This document shows, in pieces, positions 33,426-42,766 of a stretch of DNA of 46,562 bases; position 1 is the first letter of the stretch; every line of letters starts with the position of its first letter. Made by a program: the position numbers and the translations under genes. The DNA comes from Candidatus Aerophobota bacterium (lineage in GTDB: Bacteria > Aerophobota > Aerophobia > Aerophobales > B3-G15). The notes under the pieces were generated by a model. That model saw nothing but the letters and a program-made list of their open reading frames with translations, ran no database searches and was not told the DNA's origin. The stretch spans positions 1-46,562 of the forward strand of contig JAUWZM010000013.1 of assembly GCA_030615365.1 (NCBI GenBank), written 5' to 3'.

Positions 33426-34490
33426 CTAAAGATGTTCATCAAATAAATTAAACTGGGTTGCTCTTGATAAATCTAAAGTTTCAGGCTTAAATTTACTTAA
33501 TTGCTTAAGCATTTCTTTCTGGATCTCTTTATTTTTGAGGTTGAATACCCACCCTTTTTGAGATTCATATGTTATGCATTCTTTCAGCGATTTACCAACA
33601 CTGCTTCTTATATTTTCTAAAAATTCTCGCGCTAACCTTCTTGTATGTTTTTTTGCTTCACTATCATCCCAAATCTCATAAACTTCAAAGGTTGCGGAAT
33701 TCAAAATTTCCTTAGTTGTAAATATCATTTTAAAAGGAACATCTGCACCACCAATTTCACTTATAATATGGCTTAATATTCTTTCAAATAAAATTCTTTG
33801 GCATAATTGTCGTTCTTCTTTTGTTTGCTGTATATTTGGGTCATAAGGTATAAAGTATAATGGTCGAGGGTCGCTATTTTCCGCAAGTTGCATAATTTCC
33901 ACCGGAGAACCTTTTATGAGACTTAAGAAGTTTTTAATTCCCTCAGAATACTCTAATGATATTGCTGATCGAGATATTTTTATTCCAAAACAACCATAAT
34001 ACCCGGATTCAAGATTTACTTTTTCTTTTATTTCCTTTTTAAGAGTCTTAAGAGTAGTTTGCAGCATTTCAATTTGGCTTGAAATAGTAAAATAACAAAG
34101 CATTCCTTCTCTCTGTTCTCTTATTCCTAAAACTTCAGAAAGAATTGGACCTGTAATCAACAAGAGAGTTCTTGATTGATTTGCCGTCGAGGAGCTTGGG
34201 CCAAAGGAAGAAGCTTTACATTCTAAAATACAAAACCTTTTTGTTTTTTTTGTTTCTAAGATCAAGTCGGGCCTTGCTCCATCTTGACAATATAGTTTTT
34301 TTGAAACAGTAAGTCTTATGTCGGGAGATAAGGCAAGTAAAGGTCCTATAGAATAAATATTTAAATCTGATTTATAAAACAGTGGATAAATGCAGAAATA
34401 TTCTGTTTTTGGTTGAGGTTGAGCAAGCCATATTGCTAAATTTATCTGAAATAGTGGGTCTTTACAGATTTCATTAATATGTTGATTCAT
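33426..34490 (-). CDS. Unknown 354-aa protein with a PD-(D/E)xK-like signature
   Basis: I recognise no family. Residues 74-92 read PDLILETKKTKRFCILECK: Pro-Asp at 74-75, then Glu90-Cys91-Lys92 after a hydrophobic strand, the pattern of PD-(D/E)xK nucleases and of type II/III restriction enzymes. The rest is alpha/beta with a basic helical region (LKTLKKEIKEKVNLESGYYG near 146) and a soluble C-terminus. It starts inside the last 17 bases of the upstream 422-aa gene, so the two are translationally coupled. Placement between res and mod suggests a part of the restriction complex or an accessory nuclease. Nuclease activity is inferred from the motif only. Confidence 0.6.
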   Translation of the reverse strand: MNQHINEICKDPLFQINLAIWLAQPQPKTEYFCIYPLFYKSDLNIYSIGPLLALSPDIRLTVSKKLYCQDGARPDLILETKKTKRFCILECKASSFGPSSSTANQSRTLLLITGPILSEVLGIREQREGMLCYFTISSQIEMLQTTLKTLKKEIKEKVNLESGYYGCFGIKISRSAISLEYSEGIKNFLSLIKGSPVEIMQLAENSDPRPLYFIPYDPNIQQTKEERQLCQRILFERILSHIISEIGGADVPFKMIFTTKEILNSATFEVYEIWDDSEAKKHTRRLAREFLENIRSSVGKSLKECITYESQKGWVFNLKNKEIQKEMLKQLSKFKPETLDLSRATQFNLFDEHL

Positions 34491-35742
34491 ATTTTACCCC
34501 CCTTGAAGATTGTTCAACTATATTTTTATATTCCATATCACCGATGTATGCCTTTGCAGCCGGATCGATATATCTTTGAATATTGCAAATAAGCCTATGA
34601 ATTGTATTTCCGCATGTCCCCTTTGGTACAATAGCGATGAGATGGCTATCTGTTAATTCCAGAAAAATAGGTTTCCATAAATGCCTATCCACTCCATAGA
34701 CATGAACTTTTTTAGGTCCTAAAATTATGGGATTCCCCCATAGCCTGAAGCGATTGTTCATGCGTCCAAAAGTTGATTTAATCCAATGGTCGAAAGTCTC
34801 CTTGCTTAAAGTTTCTCCAAATGTTATTATGACAGGGGCCCCAATTAATTTTTGGAATTGCCCTGGCATTGTCACGGTTTCTTTACACATTGAATACCAT
34901 GCCTTATTTTCGGTCATCTCCATCAGCTTATCATAGATTCGTTGAACATATAGAATGTGGCTTCTATGGTCTCTAAAATTTCCACTTCTATTTGTAACTT
35001 TCCCATTATCGTAAAAGTCGTGCCCCCCTCGTCCTATAGGTGATGGAAATCTCAACGCACTTATAGCGTAAAGAGGTGAATATAGGCCTTGAAGTTTACT
35101 CAATGTTTCTTTTACGATTGAAATCTTATCCACTAACTTAAATTTAGAGGCCCTTCTTTCCATCATTTCTATTACATCTCCTTCGTCAAGAGACAAAGAG
35201 ATTTCTCTATCTTCATCATCTTCTTCGTAGATTTCCTCATCAATTTGGTATATACTCTCATGCACAAATAATATACTTACATATCTGTAAGGCTTACTTA
35301 ACTGAGCTACTCTTTCCCACAACACATTAAAAGTCAATCCACTAAGCCAGACATGATCTAATTCTGGTGAATCCATTACGAGATTTCTTACCCACCTATC
35401 AGACTCTTTACTAAGTTGGAGTGTATAAAATACAAAATATCTTGGGGTTAAAACTTCAAGAAATCCCATATATCCCCTATTTTCCCTTGGATCCAATATC
35501 CGATAGAGATTCTCATCAATTTCTTGTGCTTCTATTTTAAAGTTGCCCAAAATTTCTATTACCTTTCTCTGCTTTCCAGTATCTCCTACATGCTCAAGCA
35601 TATAACTTTTAACTAATGGACGCTTAGTTTTCCGTTCATCCAATTCTTCCATGCGCTCAGCTGAATACCCATCAAGATAACGGATCATTCTTTGACGAGA
35701 TGTAATAAATTTTATCTCTTTTGAAATATCGTCATCGATCAT
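34474..35742 (-). CDS. Unknown 422-aa protein of the restriction operon
   Basis: No family recognised. The N-terminus is charged and helical (SRQRMIRYLDGYSAERMEEL). There is an acidic stretch EEIYEEDDEDREISLSLDEG near residue 167, and a later part with GGHDFYDNGKVTNRSGN and IPKGT-like VPKGTCGNTIHRLICNIQRY near 370. There are no membrane segments. Its ATG follows the res stop directly (TAA then ATG) and its end overlaps the next gene by 17 bases, so it is co-translated with both. The uninterrupted frame and tight packing argue for a functional gene. A role in specificity or regulation of the type III-like system is a guess. Confidence 0.55.
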   Translation of the reverse strand: MIDDDISKEIKFITSRQRMIRYLDGYSAERMEELDERKTKRPLVKSYMLEHVGDTGKQRKVIEILGNFKIEAQEIDENLYRILDPRENRGYMGFLEVLTPRYFVFYTLQLSKESDRWVRNLVMDSPELDHVWLSGLTFNVLWERVAQLSKPYRYVSILFVHESIYQIDEEIYEEDDEDREISLSLDEGDVIEMMERRASKFKLVDKISIVKETLSKLQGLYSPLYAISALRFPSPIGRGGHDFYDNGKVTNRSGNFRDHRSHILYVQRIYDKLMEMTENKAWYSMCKETVTMPGQFQKLIGAPVIITFGETLSKETFDHWIKSTFGRMNNRFRLWGNPIILGPKKVHVYGVDRHLWKPIFLELTDSHLIAIVPKGTCGNTIHRLICNIQRYIDPAAKAYIGDMEYKNIVEQSSRGVKYESTY

Positions 35743-38361
35743 TTATTTGCCTCCGTACTCATAAATCGCCTCTCTAACTTTCTTGAAAGCCTCAAAGGTA
35801 AGTTGTTCACCTTTGGTTTCTAAGATTTCATACTTCAATTTATCCGGGTTCAGCCCCTCAATTTCTCTCATTTGTTTTTCCTTAGCTTCATCTTTGAAAC
35901 GCTCGGCTTTTATTTCAACGATTACTGTCCTGCCATTTTTCTTTTTTATTAAAAAATCAGGTGAGTAACTGTGATATTTTTCATCTTTCCCTTTATATTC
36001 AAAGATAATATCTGTCTTTTTAGGGTCACTTATTCCCCCTGTAAAATAAACATCTTCCACGTCGGCCGGGTTCTCATTTACGATTTCAAGTAACCATATA
36101 AAGAAATTTTTCTCTGGTTTAGAATCAAAAAGGTAAGGAGTATATTGAAATCCAAAGTCCTTTTTATTCATCTTTTTAAATTTTTCATAAGAGATGAGTA
36201 ATTCTTTTGCCCTGTCTTTATGATAAATAATCTCTGTAGTGTAGATTTTCTTACCATTTTTTTCTTCTTTGCTAAATCCCTCTGGTTTGATTAAAGCCAA
36301 TGCTTCCTCAACTTCTTCCTCAATTATCTTGTAATTTTTAATTTGTTTTTCTATTTGTTCTTTAATTTTAGGAATATGACTTTCTGGTATCTCTTCTTTG
36401 GGATACAAGTCTTTTAATTGTTGATGAATTGCTATAAGTGGCAGTTTATATAGAGACGATAGCTCAATAGCAAGGAAATAAGCGTCAATGAAATCCTCTT
36501 CTACAGCAAATTTTTCTTCTTTTTTAACAATTAAGACACTTTTTCTATCAGGAATTTCCTTTAGGTCATAGATAATCTTTGCAGCCTCATCTTTTGTATA
36601 TTGAGGTTTCTGCAATTTAATTTGACTGATGTTTATTTGGTTATTAACAGGAATTACCTTTCGGATTCTTTTTTTAAGTGATATTGGTGGAATTTCTATC
36701 TTTCTTAGAATTACTCTCTCTGTTACCACATCTTGATGGGCGTTATTTAATTCTTGAAGTGATTCTCCATAGGTCTCGCTAAGTTGTGCGTCTAAGATTG
36801 ATACATTGTCCTTTGAAAGATAAATCTTTGCTTTATGAATATTGCCAGGGGTTTGCCTTAAGCATCTGCAAGCAGCTTGCAGGACAAAGTTATTACTGCC
36901 AGCGCTGAGCTTTCTGGAAAGGGCGGTAGCAAATAGAGATGGACAATTCCATCCCTCGGTTCCCTTATTAACGAGAAGAAAGATACGATAAGGAAGGTAA
37001 GGGTCGTTTATCCTATTATCAAATAGGTCTTTCATATCTTCAGAGGATTTACTATGAACTTCCAAGATAATTGAAGGCTCTTGCCTTATCTCTATTAAAG
37101 TTTTTTCAATAATAGGTTTAGCATTTACTAAATCCTCTATTTTTGGAAAGTAAATGCTAAGTCTGGAAGGAGTGCTATCATAAATTTTTATATCTTTATA
37201 ATTTTTAAAGAAATCCATAATTACATCTTTTAGAAAATCATCATCTCTTACCTCTGGGTAAGCAATAATGTTTCCCCGGACTTCTTTTAATATTCCATCC
37301 TCAATTCCTTGAGATAAGCCATACCAGTAAACTACATCCTTTAAAATTTGCTTCTTATAATATGGAGTCCCTGTAGTATTCACTACAACTAAAACATTAG
37401 TGCTTTTTGCTAAGTAATTAACAGTTTGCCTTACTCTTTTCAACTCTTTACCCAGTTTTTGCCCATAGGTGTGATGTGCCTCATCAGAAAAAATAGCAAG
37501 ATTTGAGAGCGAAGCGATTGTTTGAAGCCTTTGATTAGCTATAAACTCCTTAACCTCTTCTTTTCTCCTATTTTCAAAAAGACTACCAAGCATTGATTTT
37601 CTAATAGATTCCTTTCTAATTCTAATCTTTTCGGTATTAGTGACAATTATATTAAATAAACTACTCTTAATTATAGGAATATCCTTTTCCCCGTCACGAG
37701 TATAGGTGAATTTTACTGAGGTGATGAATTCTTTATATAAGCGTTCAGGCAAAACTTTCTCATAAGGAATATCAGAGATTTCTTTTAGTGCTCCTAAAAT
37801 GGTTTTTCCAGGCGCAAAAACCAAAACATTTTTGACAAAATTTGCATCTGGATATTCAAGTGCCATTACAAACTCAGTAGCAATAATTGCACCAATTAAA
37901 ATTGTTTTGCCTGCTCCCATTGTTAAAGCAAAAATGTAGCTGAGATAGTTAAGAACCAAAGATTCTCTTGTTGCTTCTAAACGATGTTTTTTAACAAACT
38001 CATCATCTGTTTTTATTCTTTCAAAAACTGAGCTCAATCCCCCACCTGATAAAGCAATTCCCCTCCACTCATCTTCGGATAATTTTATATTAAGTGTATC
38101 CAATAAATTTTCATTAGAAAAATAACTTTTGTACAAGTCAAAAACACATGGTGTTTTCTCTACGAGCCTTAAATACCAGTATACTTCAAGAGCTTCTAAT
38201 TGAGCATTCCTAAGAAAACGCAGTGATTTTTCTTTTGAAGACGAGGAGATAATAGAATATTCTAATATCTCAGCTATAGTAGGATAATTGCAGAAATAAT
38301 CCATTTCTCGCCACTTTTTTACCTTTTCTTTCAAAAACAAATATAAGTGCTTATTGGGCAT
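35743..38361 (-). CDS. Type III-like restriction endonuclease subunit (Res), helicase-nuclease
   Basis: An 872-aa protein. Walker A ALTMGAGKTILIGAI lies at residues 145-159, the DEAHHTYGQK box near 290, and the motif VI-type NKGTEGWNCPSLFATAL and AACRCLRQTPG near 465-500, which together make a superfamily 2 helicase. The C-terminus has a PD-(D/E)xK nuclease signature: SYSPDFLIKKKNGRTVIVEI followed by KAE, near 805. This order is that of type III Res proteins, which translocate with ATP and cut when two head-to-head sites meet, and need Mod. It opens the operon; usually mod is first. An AGGATA precedes the ATG weakly. Confidence 0.88.
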   Translation of the reverse strand: MPNKHLYLFLKEKVKKWREMDYFCNYPTIAEILEYSIISSSSKEKSLRFLRNAQLEALEVYWYLRLVEKTPCVFDLYKSYFSNENLLDTLNIKLSEDEWRGIALSGGGLSSVFERIKTDDEFVKKHRLEATRESLVLNYLSYIFALTMGAGKTILIGAIIATEFVMALEYPDANFVKNVLVFAPGKTILGALKEISDIPYEKVLPERLYKEFITSVKFTYTRDGEKDIPIIKSSLFNIIVTNTEKIRIRKESIRKSMLGSLFENRRKEEVKEFIANQRLQTIASLSNLAIFSDEAHHTYGQKLGKELKRVRQTVNYLAKSTNVLVVVNTTGTPYYKKQILKDVVYWYGLSQGIEDGILKEVRGNIIAYPEVRDDDFLKDVIMDFFKNYKDIKIYDSTPSRLSIYFPKIEDLVNAKPIIEKTLIEIRQEPSIILEVHSKSSEDMKDLFDNRINDPYLPYRIFLLVNKGTEGWNCPSLFATALSRKLSAGSNNFVLQAACRCLRQTPGNIHKAKIYLSKDNVSILDAQLSETYGESLQELNNAHQDVVTERVILRKIEIPPISLKKRIRKVIPVNNQINISQIKLQKPQYTKDEAAKIIYDLKEIPDRKSVLIVKKEEKFAVEEDFIDAYFLAIELSSLYKLPLIAIHQQLKDLYPKEEIPESHIPKIKEQIEKQIKNYKIIEEEVEEALALIKPEGFSKEEKNGKKIYTTEIIYHKDRAKELLISYEKFKKMNKKDFGFQYTPYLFDSKPEKNFFIWLLEIVNENPADVEDVYFTGGISDPKKTDIIFEYKGKDEKYHSYSPDFLIKKKNGRTVIVEIKAERFKDEAKEKQMREIEGLNPDKLKYEILETKGEQLTFEAFKKVREAIYEYGGK

Positions 38362-38494
38362 TTATTTTATCCTAAATTAATCATCAAGATACTCATCAAT
38401 TTTCTTCACTTTATTAGGAAATTTCACTTACTCAAAATCTGTATCTTTATTATATCATTGTTTCAAAGAAAAGTGAATTTATCACAGGGATTCT

Positions 38495-38511
38495 ACAGGC
38501 AAGATGCCTGT
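38495..38511. repeat. Small palindrome of the dispersed type
   Basis: ACAGGCA-AGA-TGCCTGT, of the same build as the units at 5769-5848 and 27925-28049, in the gap between res and the PfkB kinase. Confidence 0.5.
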
Positions 38512-38533
38512 GCTACTGAAGTCTGCGGCTGTA

Positions 38534-39487
38534 TTAAACTAATCGAGTGGGGTATTTTTCTCTTCCGTATCCCTTTATACTCTGAGTAGCTGCTTGAGTG
38601 GCTATTTTACCACAACGCGGCAGAGAAGCACCTTCAAGCAAACCAGCTAAGAATCCGGCTGCATACACATCCCCTGCTCCAGTGGTATCTACAACTTTTC
38701 CTTTTTCCGCAGAAATTTGCCACTCTCCTTCTTGAGAGATAATGTAGGATCCCTTTTCTCCCCTGGTGCACACTACAATTTTTGCGCCATATGCCAAAAG
38801 TTCCCTTGCTCCCTTTTTATAGTTTTTATCGGTCAGAATTTCTACCTCTTTTTCTGTGGGGAAAAGAATGAAAGACCTTTTTAAAATGGTAGATAGCTCC
38901 TTTAACCCTTTTGTTGCATGAGGCTCACCTGGATCAAAACTTAAGGGGACTTTCGCCTCCTCAGCAATATTCTTTTGAGTGGCAAAGGATACATCTCCCA
39001 AAAAAGAAGTCATATGTAAAAATTTAGCCTGGTTTATGTAATGCATGTCTACTTCACTGTCTTTTAATGTATCATTGATGTTGGGGAACACGAAGATACT
39101 TCTCTCTCCATTTTTATCTAGCAAAATAAGGCAAATGCCACTTCTTCCTTCTTCTTTAATTCGGCTAATATCTACTCCCACCTCTTGTAATTCCTTTAGT
39201 AGAAATTCTCCCTCTTCATCTTTTCCTACTTTCCCTACAAAACCGCAAGAAAAACCCATTTTTGATAGGGCATACACTGTGTTCGCTGCCGAGCCTCCTC
39301 CGCTTTTTTTCAATAATTGCCCATTATTTTTCACGCCCTTCAAAAGTAAATAAAATTCCTTCGGGGTAGCCTCCCTTTCTCTACCTATAACCTCTGCTGA
39401 GAGATACTTTTTTTCTTTAAATAATTTATCAAACCGTACCTCATAAATTAAATCAAGATTTAACGCACCTACTCCCACCACATCCAT
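38534..39487 (-). CDS. PfkB-family carbohydrate kinase
   Basis: A 317-aa ribokinase-like enzyme. The substrate-side signature KSGGGSAANTVYALSKMGFS lies near residue 61 and the ATP/anion-hole signature VVDTTGAGDVYAAGFLAGLL near 267 (catalytic Asp273). It phosphorylates a sugar or nucleoside with ATP. AGGAGGATAA precedes the ATG. It is not in an operon with its neighbours: restriction genes on one side and the RiPP operon on the other. Substrate cannot be told from sequence; adenosine, ribose and 2-keto-3-deoxygluconate are typical of the family. Confidence 0.9.
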   Translation of the reverse strand: MDVVGVGALNLDLIYEVRFDKLFKEKKYLSAEVIGREREATPKEFYLLLKGVKNNGQLLKKSGGGSAANTVYALSKMGFSCGFVGKVGKDEEGEFLLKELQEVGVDISRIKEEGRSGICLILLDKNGERSIFVFPNINDTLKDSEVDMHYINQAKFLHMTSFLGDVSFATQKNIAEEAKVPLSFDPGEPHATKGLKELSTILKRSFILFPTEKEVEILTDKNYKKGARELLAYGAKIVVCTRGEKGSYIISQEGEWQISAEKGKVVDTTGAGDVYAAGFLAGLLEGASLPRCGKIATQAATQSIKGYGREKYPTRLV

Positions 39488-39622
39488 TCTTTATCCTCCT
39501 GAGAGTGTATGCAAGGATTTTTTTCTTTTTAAAGTATAGCAATTGATAGGTTGGGGGTCAACTTAAAATTTTCGAAATAACTGAAATTTGTTACGTAAAA
39601 ATCCAAATTTGGTTTCAGGAGA

Positions 39623-39651
39623 TTGACAGGGTTTCTAAGGTATGATAGATT
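39623..39651 (+). promoter_or_regulatory. Promoter of the sensor-RiPP operon
   Basis: TTGACA (39623-39628), 17-bp spacer, TAGATT (39646-39651). Predicted start near 39658, giving a leader of nearly 190 bases before the ATPase gene at 39846. No other gene is seen in 39488-39845. Confidence 0.45.
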
Positions 39652-39845
39652 ATATGCAATCTCTTAGAAAATCCATTGCGGATCCAGAGGTAAAAATTGA
39701 GAAGAAGAACATTTTTTGCTTATAATATCGGGTATTTTCTTCTTCCTTATCCTACCGCCAATCGTTTCATATGCTCAAGATACCTAAGGTAATTATCAAT
39801 AAAGAATATTTTAGTGTAGCTCTATTTTATCAAAAGGAGACGATT

Positions 39846-40625
39846 ATGTCTAAAATTATTTCCACTCATTCCTTCCGTGGTGGCACGGGAAAGTCTAACA
39901 TCACCGCTAATGTAGCAGTAACCATTGCTCAGCAGGGACGACGGGTGGGTATCGTTGACATCGACATTGCCTCCCCCGGCATTCATATCCTTTTTGGCCT
40001 TGATGAAGAAAAGATGGATAAAACTCTTAATGATTATCTTTGGGGGAATTGTGCCATTGAAGAGACAGCCTATAATGTAGGTGATAGCCTGAAAATGGGG
40101 GAAGACAAGGTTGCACTGATGGGTGGTAGCATCTATCTAATCCCATCCAGTATTAGGGCTGGAGAGATTGCCAGGGTACTCAAGGAAGGCTACGATGTCG
40201 GGCTGCTTAACGATGGCTTCCGGGAACTGATCAGAAAATTTAACCTTGATTACCTGTTTATTGACACTCATCCCGGAATTAACGAAGAGACGCTGCTTTC
40301 TATTGCTATCTCTGATACTCTCCTGATCATTATGCGTCCCGACCAGCAGGACTACCAGGGGACGGCAGTAACAGTGGAGGTAGCCCGCAAACTGAGCATT
40401 CCCCGGATGCTCCTGGTGGTCAACAAGGTTCTTACTGAGTTTGACTTCGCTGAAGTGAAAAAGCGAATAGAGGAGACTTACAACTGCGAGGTAGCAGGAG
40501 TTTTGCCTCTCTCCGAGGACATGGTGCGACTGGGCAGCGCTGGCATCTTCTCTTTGCACTACCCCAACCATTCCCTTACCAAGGTCATCAAGGAAATTGC
40601 CAGCAAGGTACTGCAGGAACAATGA
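39846..40625 (+). CDS. ParA/MinD-like ATPase with deviant Walker A
   Basis: A 259-aa SIMIBI-class ATPase. The deviant Walker A HSFRGGTGKSNITANVAVTI (residues 8-27) has the FRGGTGKSN form, and VGIVDIDIASPGIHILFGL follows as switch I. LFIDTHPGINEETLLSI near 139 is the Walker B, with LLVVNKVL near 195. Proteins of this type dimerise on ATP and position other proteins or act as switches. I start at the ATG 39846, with AAAAGGAGACG upstream; a start at 39771 lacks a site. The stop overlaps the next gene's start (ATGA), so it is coupled to the Cache-HAMP sensor. It opens an eight-gene operon. Confidence 0.88.
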   Translation: MSKIISTHSFRGGTGKSNITANVAVTIAQQGRRVGIVDIDIASPGIHILFGLDEEKMDKTLNDYLWGNCAIEETAYNVGDSLKMGEDKVALMGGSIYLIPSSIRAGEIARVLKEGYDVGLLNDGFRELIRKFNLDYLFIDTHPGINEETLLSIAISDTLLIIMRPDQQDYQGTAVTVEVARKLSIPRMLLVVNKVLTEFDFAEVKKRIEETYNCEVAGVLPLSEDMVRLGSAGIFSLHYPNHSLTKVIKEIASKVLQEQ

Positions 40626-42163
40626 AATTCGGCAAGATAAAGTTGTGGTCAGGATTTGGTTTAACTACCAAAATCCTGATCGTATTTTTGGCGCTGTCTA
40701 TAGTTTCATTGGTTGTCATCGGTTTCCTCGCGGTCAGGAATATAAGAGAAGTGCGTGACTATACCCTTAAAAGTAGCACTTCTTTGGGAGAGCATGCGAT
40801 TAGCGATAGTGCAAAGGCTTTGAAAGATCAAGCGGAGGAACACCTGCTTTGTCTGGCAAAGGATCAGGCAGCTATCAGCAATACGCTATTTGAAAAGGCT
40901 GAAGCGGAAATAAATACCATAGCCAAGTTTGCTTCCAATCTTTGGGGTAGCCCCTCATCAGTTGGACATCGACACTCTTATTCCCAGAAAGAGAAACCAG
41001 AGGATATATACGCAAGTTCTGTTTATGTGTTGGCACCAAGTGTCTCTGTCAATGCAGTTAGAGAAGAATTGAACCTATCCAGTAATATGGATGATATTTT
41101 CATACCTATTTATGCTAATAATCCAAACTTGGTCTGGGTCTACATTGGAACAGAATCTGGTATACTTCGATCATATCCCTGGAAATCTGGAATAGATCCT
41201 TTATTTGATCCCGGAGTCCGCGACTGGTATAGAAGGGCAAAAAAAACTGGTAACATTGGCTGGACAAATCCGTATATTGATGTCTCTACAGGTAAATTGA
41301 TGGTCACCTGCTCAAAATCTATCTATGATTCAAAAGATAACTTGATTGGTGTGGTCGCAGCAGATATAACCATAGAAACAATCAATCGTAGGATTATCAA
41401 TACTCAGGTTGGGAAGCTTGGATATGCTTATTTGATGGATAACCATGGTAAGGTTATTGCCCGCCCGGGTTTATCTGCCGAAGATAAAAGATGGGATGAA
41501 ACTTTCGAAGCAGAGAATTTACTCCATAGCGATAATATAGAGTTAAGAAAGATAGTAAAGGATATGACCGCTGGCAATACTGGAATCGCTAAGTGCAAAT
41601 TTGGGAGTAACGAGAAATACATTGCTTATGCCCCTATTGCCTGTACAAAGTGGAGCATAGGCATAGTGATGCCAGCTAAAGAGATAATAGCACCAGCATT
41701 AGCCACAAGAAACCAAATAATTTCTGTTATAAAGGATACCAGTGAGTATATCAACAGGAAAATAAATAGTATGCAAAATACCTTCGTTGGTATTTTCATC
41801 ATCATACTCCTGGTGGTCTCTTCTCTTGCCTTTTTACTATCAAGGATGATTACCAGACCAGTTCTCAAAGTAACTGATGCTGCCCGAGCTATGGAAAAGG
41901 GAAAGCTTAAGGAGGAAGATATCGCCAGTCTAAGCCAGAGTAAAGGTGAGGATGAGGTAGCTTCTCTGAGCCGAGTTTTCGCCAGCATGGCAACTCAGGC
42001 TAAATATAGAGAGAATCACCTAAAGAAGGAAGTAAAAGAATTACAAATTAAGATTGATAGAGCCAGGGAAGCCAGGGAAGTGGCCAAGATCACCGAGAAC
42101 GAGTACTTCCAGCGCCTTCAGGAGATGGCCAGGAAAATGCGAGAGAGAGTAAAGGAGGAATAG
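40622..42163 (+). CDS. Cache-HAMP membrane sensor without an output domain
   Basis: A 513-aa protein. Helix 1 is at about residues 18-38 (ILIVFLALSIVSLVVIGFLA). The extracytoplasmic part to about 385 is a double-Cache sensor: FDPGVRDWYRRAKKTGNIGW and ADITIETINRRIINTQVGKL, then GYAYLMDNHGKVIARPG, the classic ligand-pocket strands of dCache_1. Helix 2 is FVGIFIIILLVVSSLAFLL. A HAMP domain follows (RMITRPVLKVTDAARAMEKG), then a coiled coil to the end. No kinase, cyclase, GGDEF or methyl-accepting domain is present. Such proteins without output usually act on a partner, here probably the coupled ParA-like ATPase. The ligand is unknown. Adjacent genes start one base after it. Confidence 0.85.
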   Translation: MKFGKIKLWSGFGLTTKILIVFLALSIVSLVVIGFLAVRNIREVRDYTLKSSTSLGEHAISDSAKALKDQAEEHLLCLAKDQAAISNTLFEKAEAEINTIAKFASNLWGSPSSVGHRHSYSQKEKPEDIYASSVYVLAPSVSVNAVREELNLSSNMDDIFIPIYANNPNLVWVYIGTESGILRSYPWKSGIDPLFDPGVRDWYRRAKKTGNIGWTNPYIDVSTGKLMVTCSKSIYDSKDNLIGVVAADITIETINRRIINTQVGKLGYAYLMDNHGKVIARPGLSAEDKRWDETFEAENLLHSDNIELRKIVKDMTAGNTGIAKCKFGSNEKYIAYAPIACTKWSIGIVMPAKEIIAPALATRNQIISVIKDTSEYINRKINSMQNTFVGIFIIILLVVSSLAFLLSRMITRPVLKVTDAARAMEKGKLKEEDIASLSQSKGEDEVASLSRVFASMATQAKYRENHLKKEVKELQIKIDRAREAREVAKITENEYFQRLQEMARKMRERVKEE

Positions 42164-42164
42164 G

Positions 42165-42377
42165 ATGCAATGTTGGAAATGCGGTAAGCCGGCATCAGGA
42201 GTTTGTGCCTTCTGTGGACGAGCGGTGTGTAAGAAGCATGTTTCTCAGATGCCAGCCATTATAACCATTTATGTTGGTGCAGAGCACACGCCAAAAACTA
42301 TCGTGGTAGCCGATGCCCTTTATTGTGGAATATGTCGCCCTCAGCCTGAGCCTATAGAAATGCCGGAGATTTACTAA
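42165..42377 (+). CDS. Small zinc-finger protein (B-box-like)
   Basis: A 70-aa protein. CWKCGKPASGVCAFCGRAVC carries two CxxC pairs and further Cys, followed by KKHV, and CGIC near residue 55. These fit a B-box or RING-like zinc site. It starts one base after the sensor gene's stop, with AAAGGAGGAATAGG as ribosome-binding region, so it is translated with it. No known family role; an adaptor binding to the sensor coiled coil or the ATPase is one possibility. Confidence 0.6.
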   Translation: MQCWKCGKPASGVCAFCGRAVCKKHVSQMPAIITIYVGAEHTPKTIVVADALYCGICRPQPEPIEMPEIY

Positions 42378-42405
42378 TGCGTCACCCGAAATGGAGATAA
42401 AAATA

Positions 42406-42741
42406 ATGAGTGCAGAGAGAAAGAAAAATATTTTTTCTATATTACAGGAGGAGATTGCCTCCCGGGAGAAGGAAGAGGAGAAACTTAGTCTTGCTGATCT
42501 GTTATCGCTCCCTGATAACCTGAGGGAGCTAATGCTAAGGATTGCTCGCCTGGGTGAAGTGACTCCGGTACAATTGGCTCAAGAGCTAGGGCAAGAGGAG
42601 AATGAAATAGAGAAGATGCTTTCAGAATTGGTAGAAAAGGGTTATCTGAGGGAGAAGAAAACATACAGGGTTGCTTTTGGCCATAGGAGAACCACCAGAT
42701 TGCCCCAGAGTATCTGGGAATCCTTGGAGAAAAAGTTATAA
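42406..42741 (+). CDS. Small winged-helix protein
   Basis: A 111-aa protein. Residues 1-40 are charged and helical (KKNIFSILQEEIASREKEEE). The rest is a winged helix: LRELMLRIARLGEVTPVQLA, then QELGQEENEIEKMLSELVEK and GYLREKKTYRVAF as the wing. MarR- and TrmB-type helices look like this. I start at ATG 42406 with GGAG upstream; an ATG at 42391 has no site. It is probably the operon's regulator. It lies 28 bases after the zinc-finger gene. Confidence 0.65.
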   Translation: MSAERKKNIFSILQEEIASREKEEEKLSLADLLSLPDNLRELMLRIARLGEVTPVQLAQELGQEENEIEKMLSELVEKGYLREKKTYRVAFGHRRTTRLPQSIWESLEKKL

Positions 42742-42766
42742 TAGCAGGGGAGAATAAGGATCTATT

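Noticed and set aside
40137..40622. Long minus-strand frames inside the RiPP operon genes
   Set aside because: They are antisense to strongly conserved proteins and have no recognisable domain.
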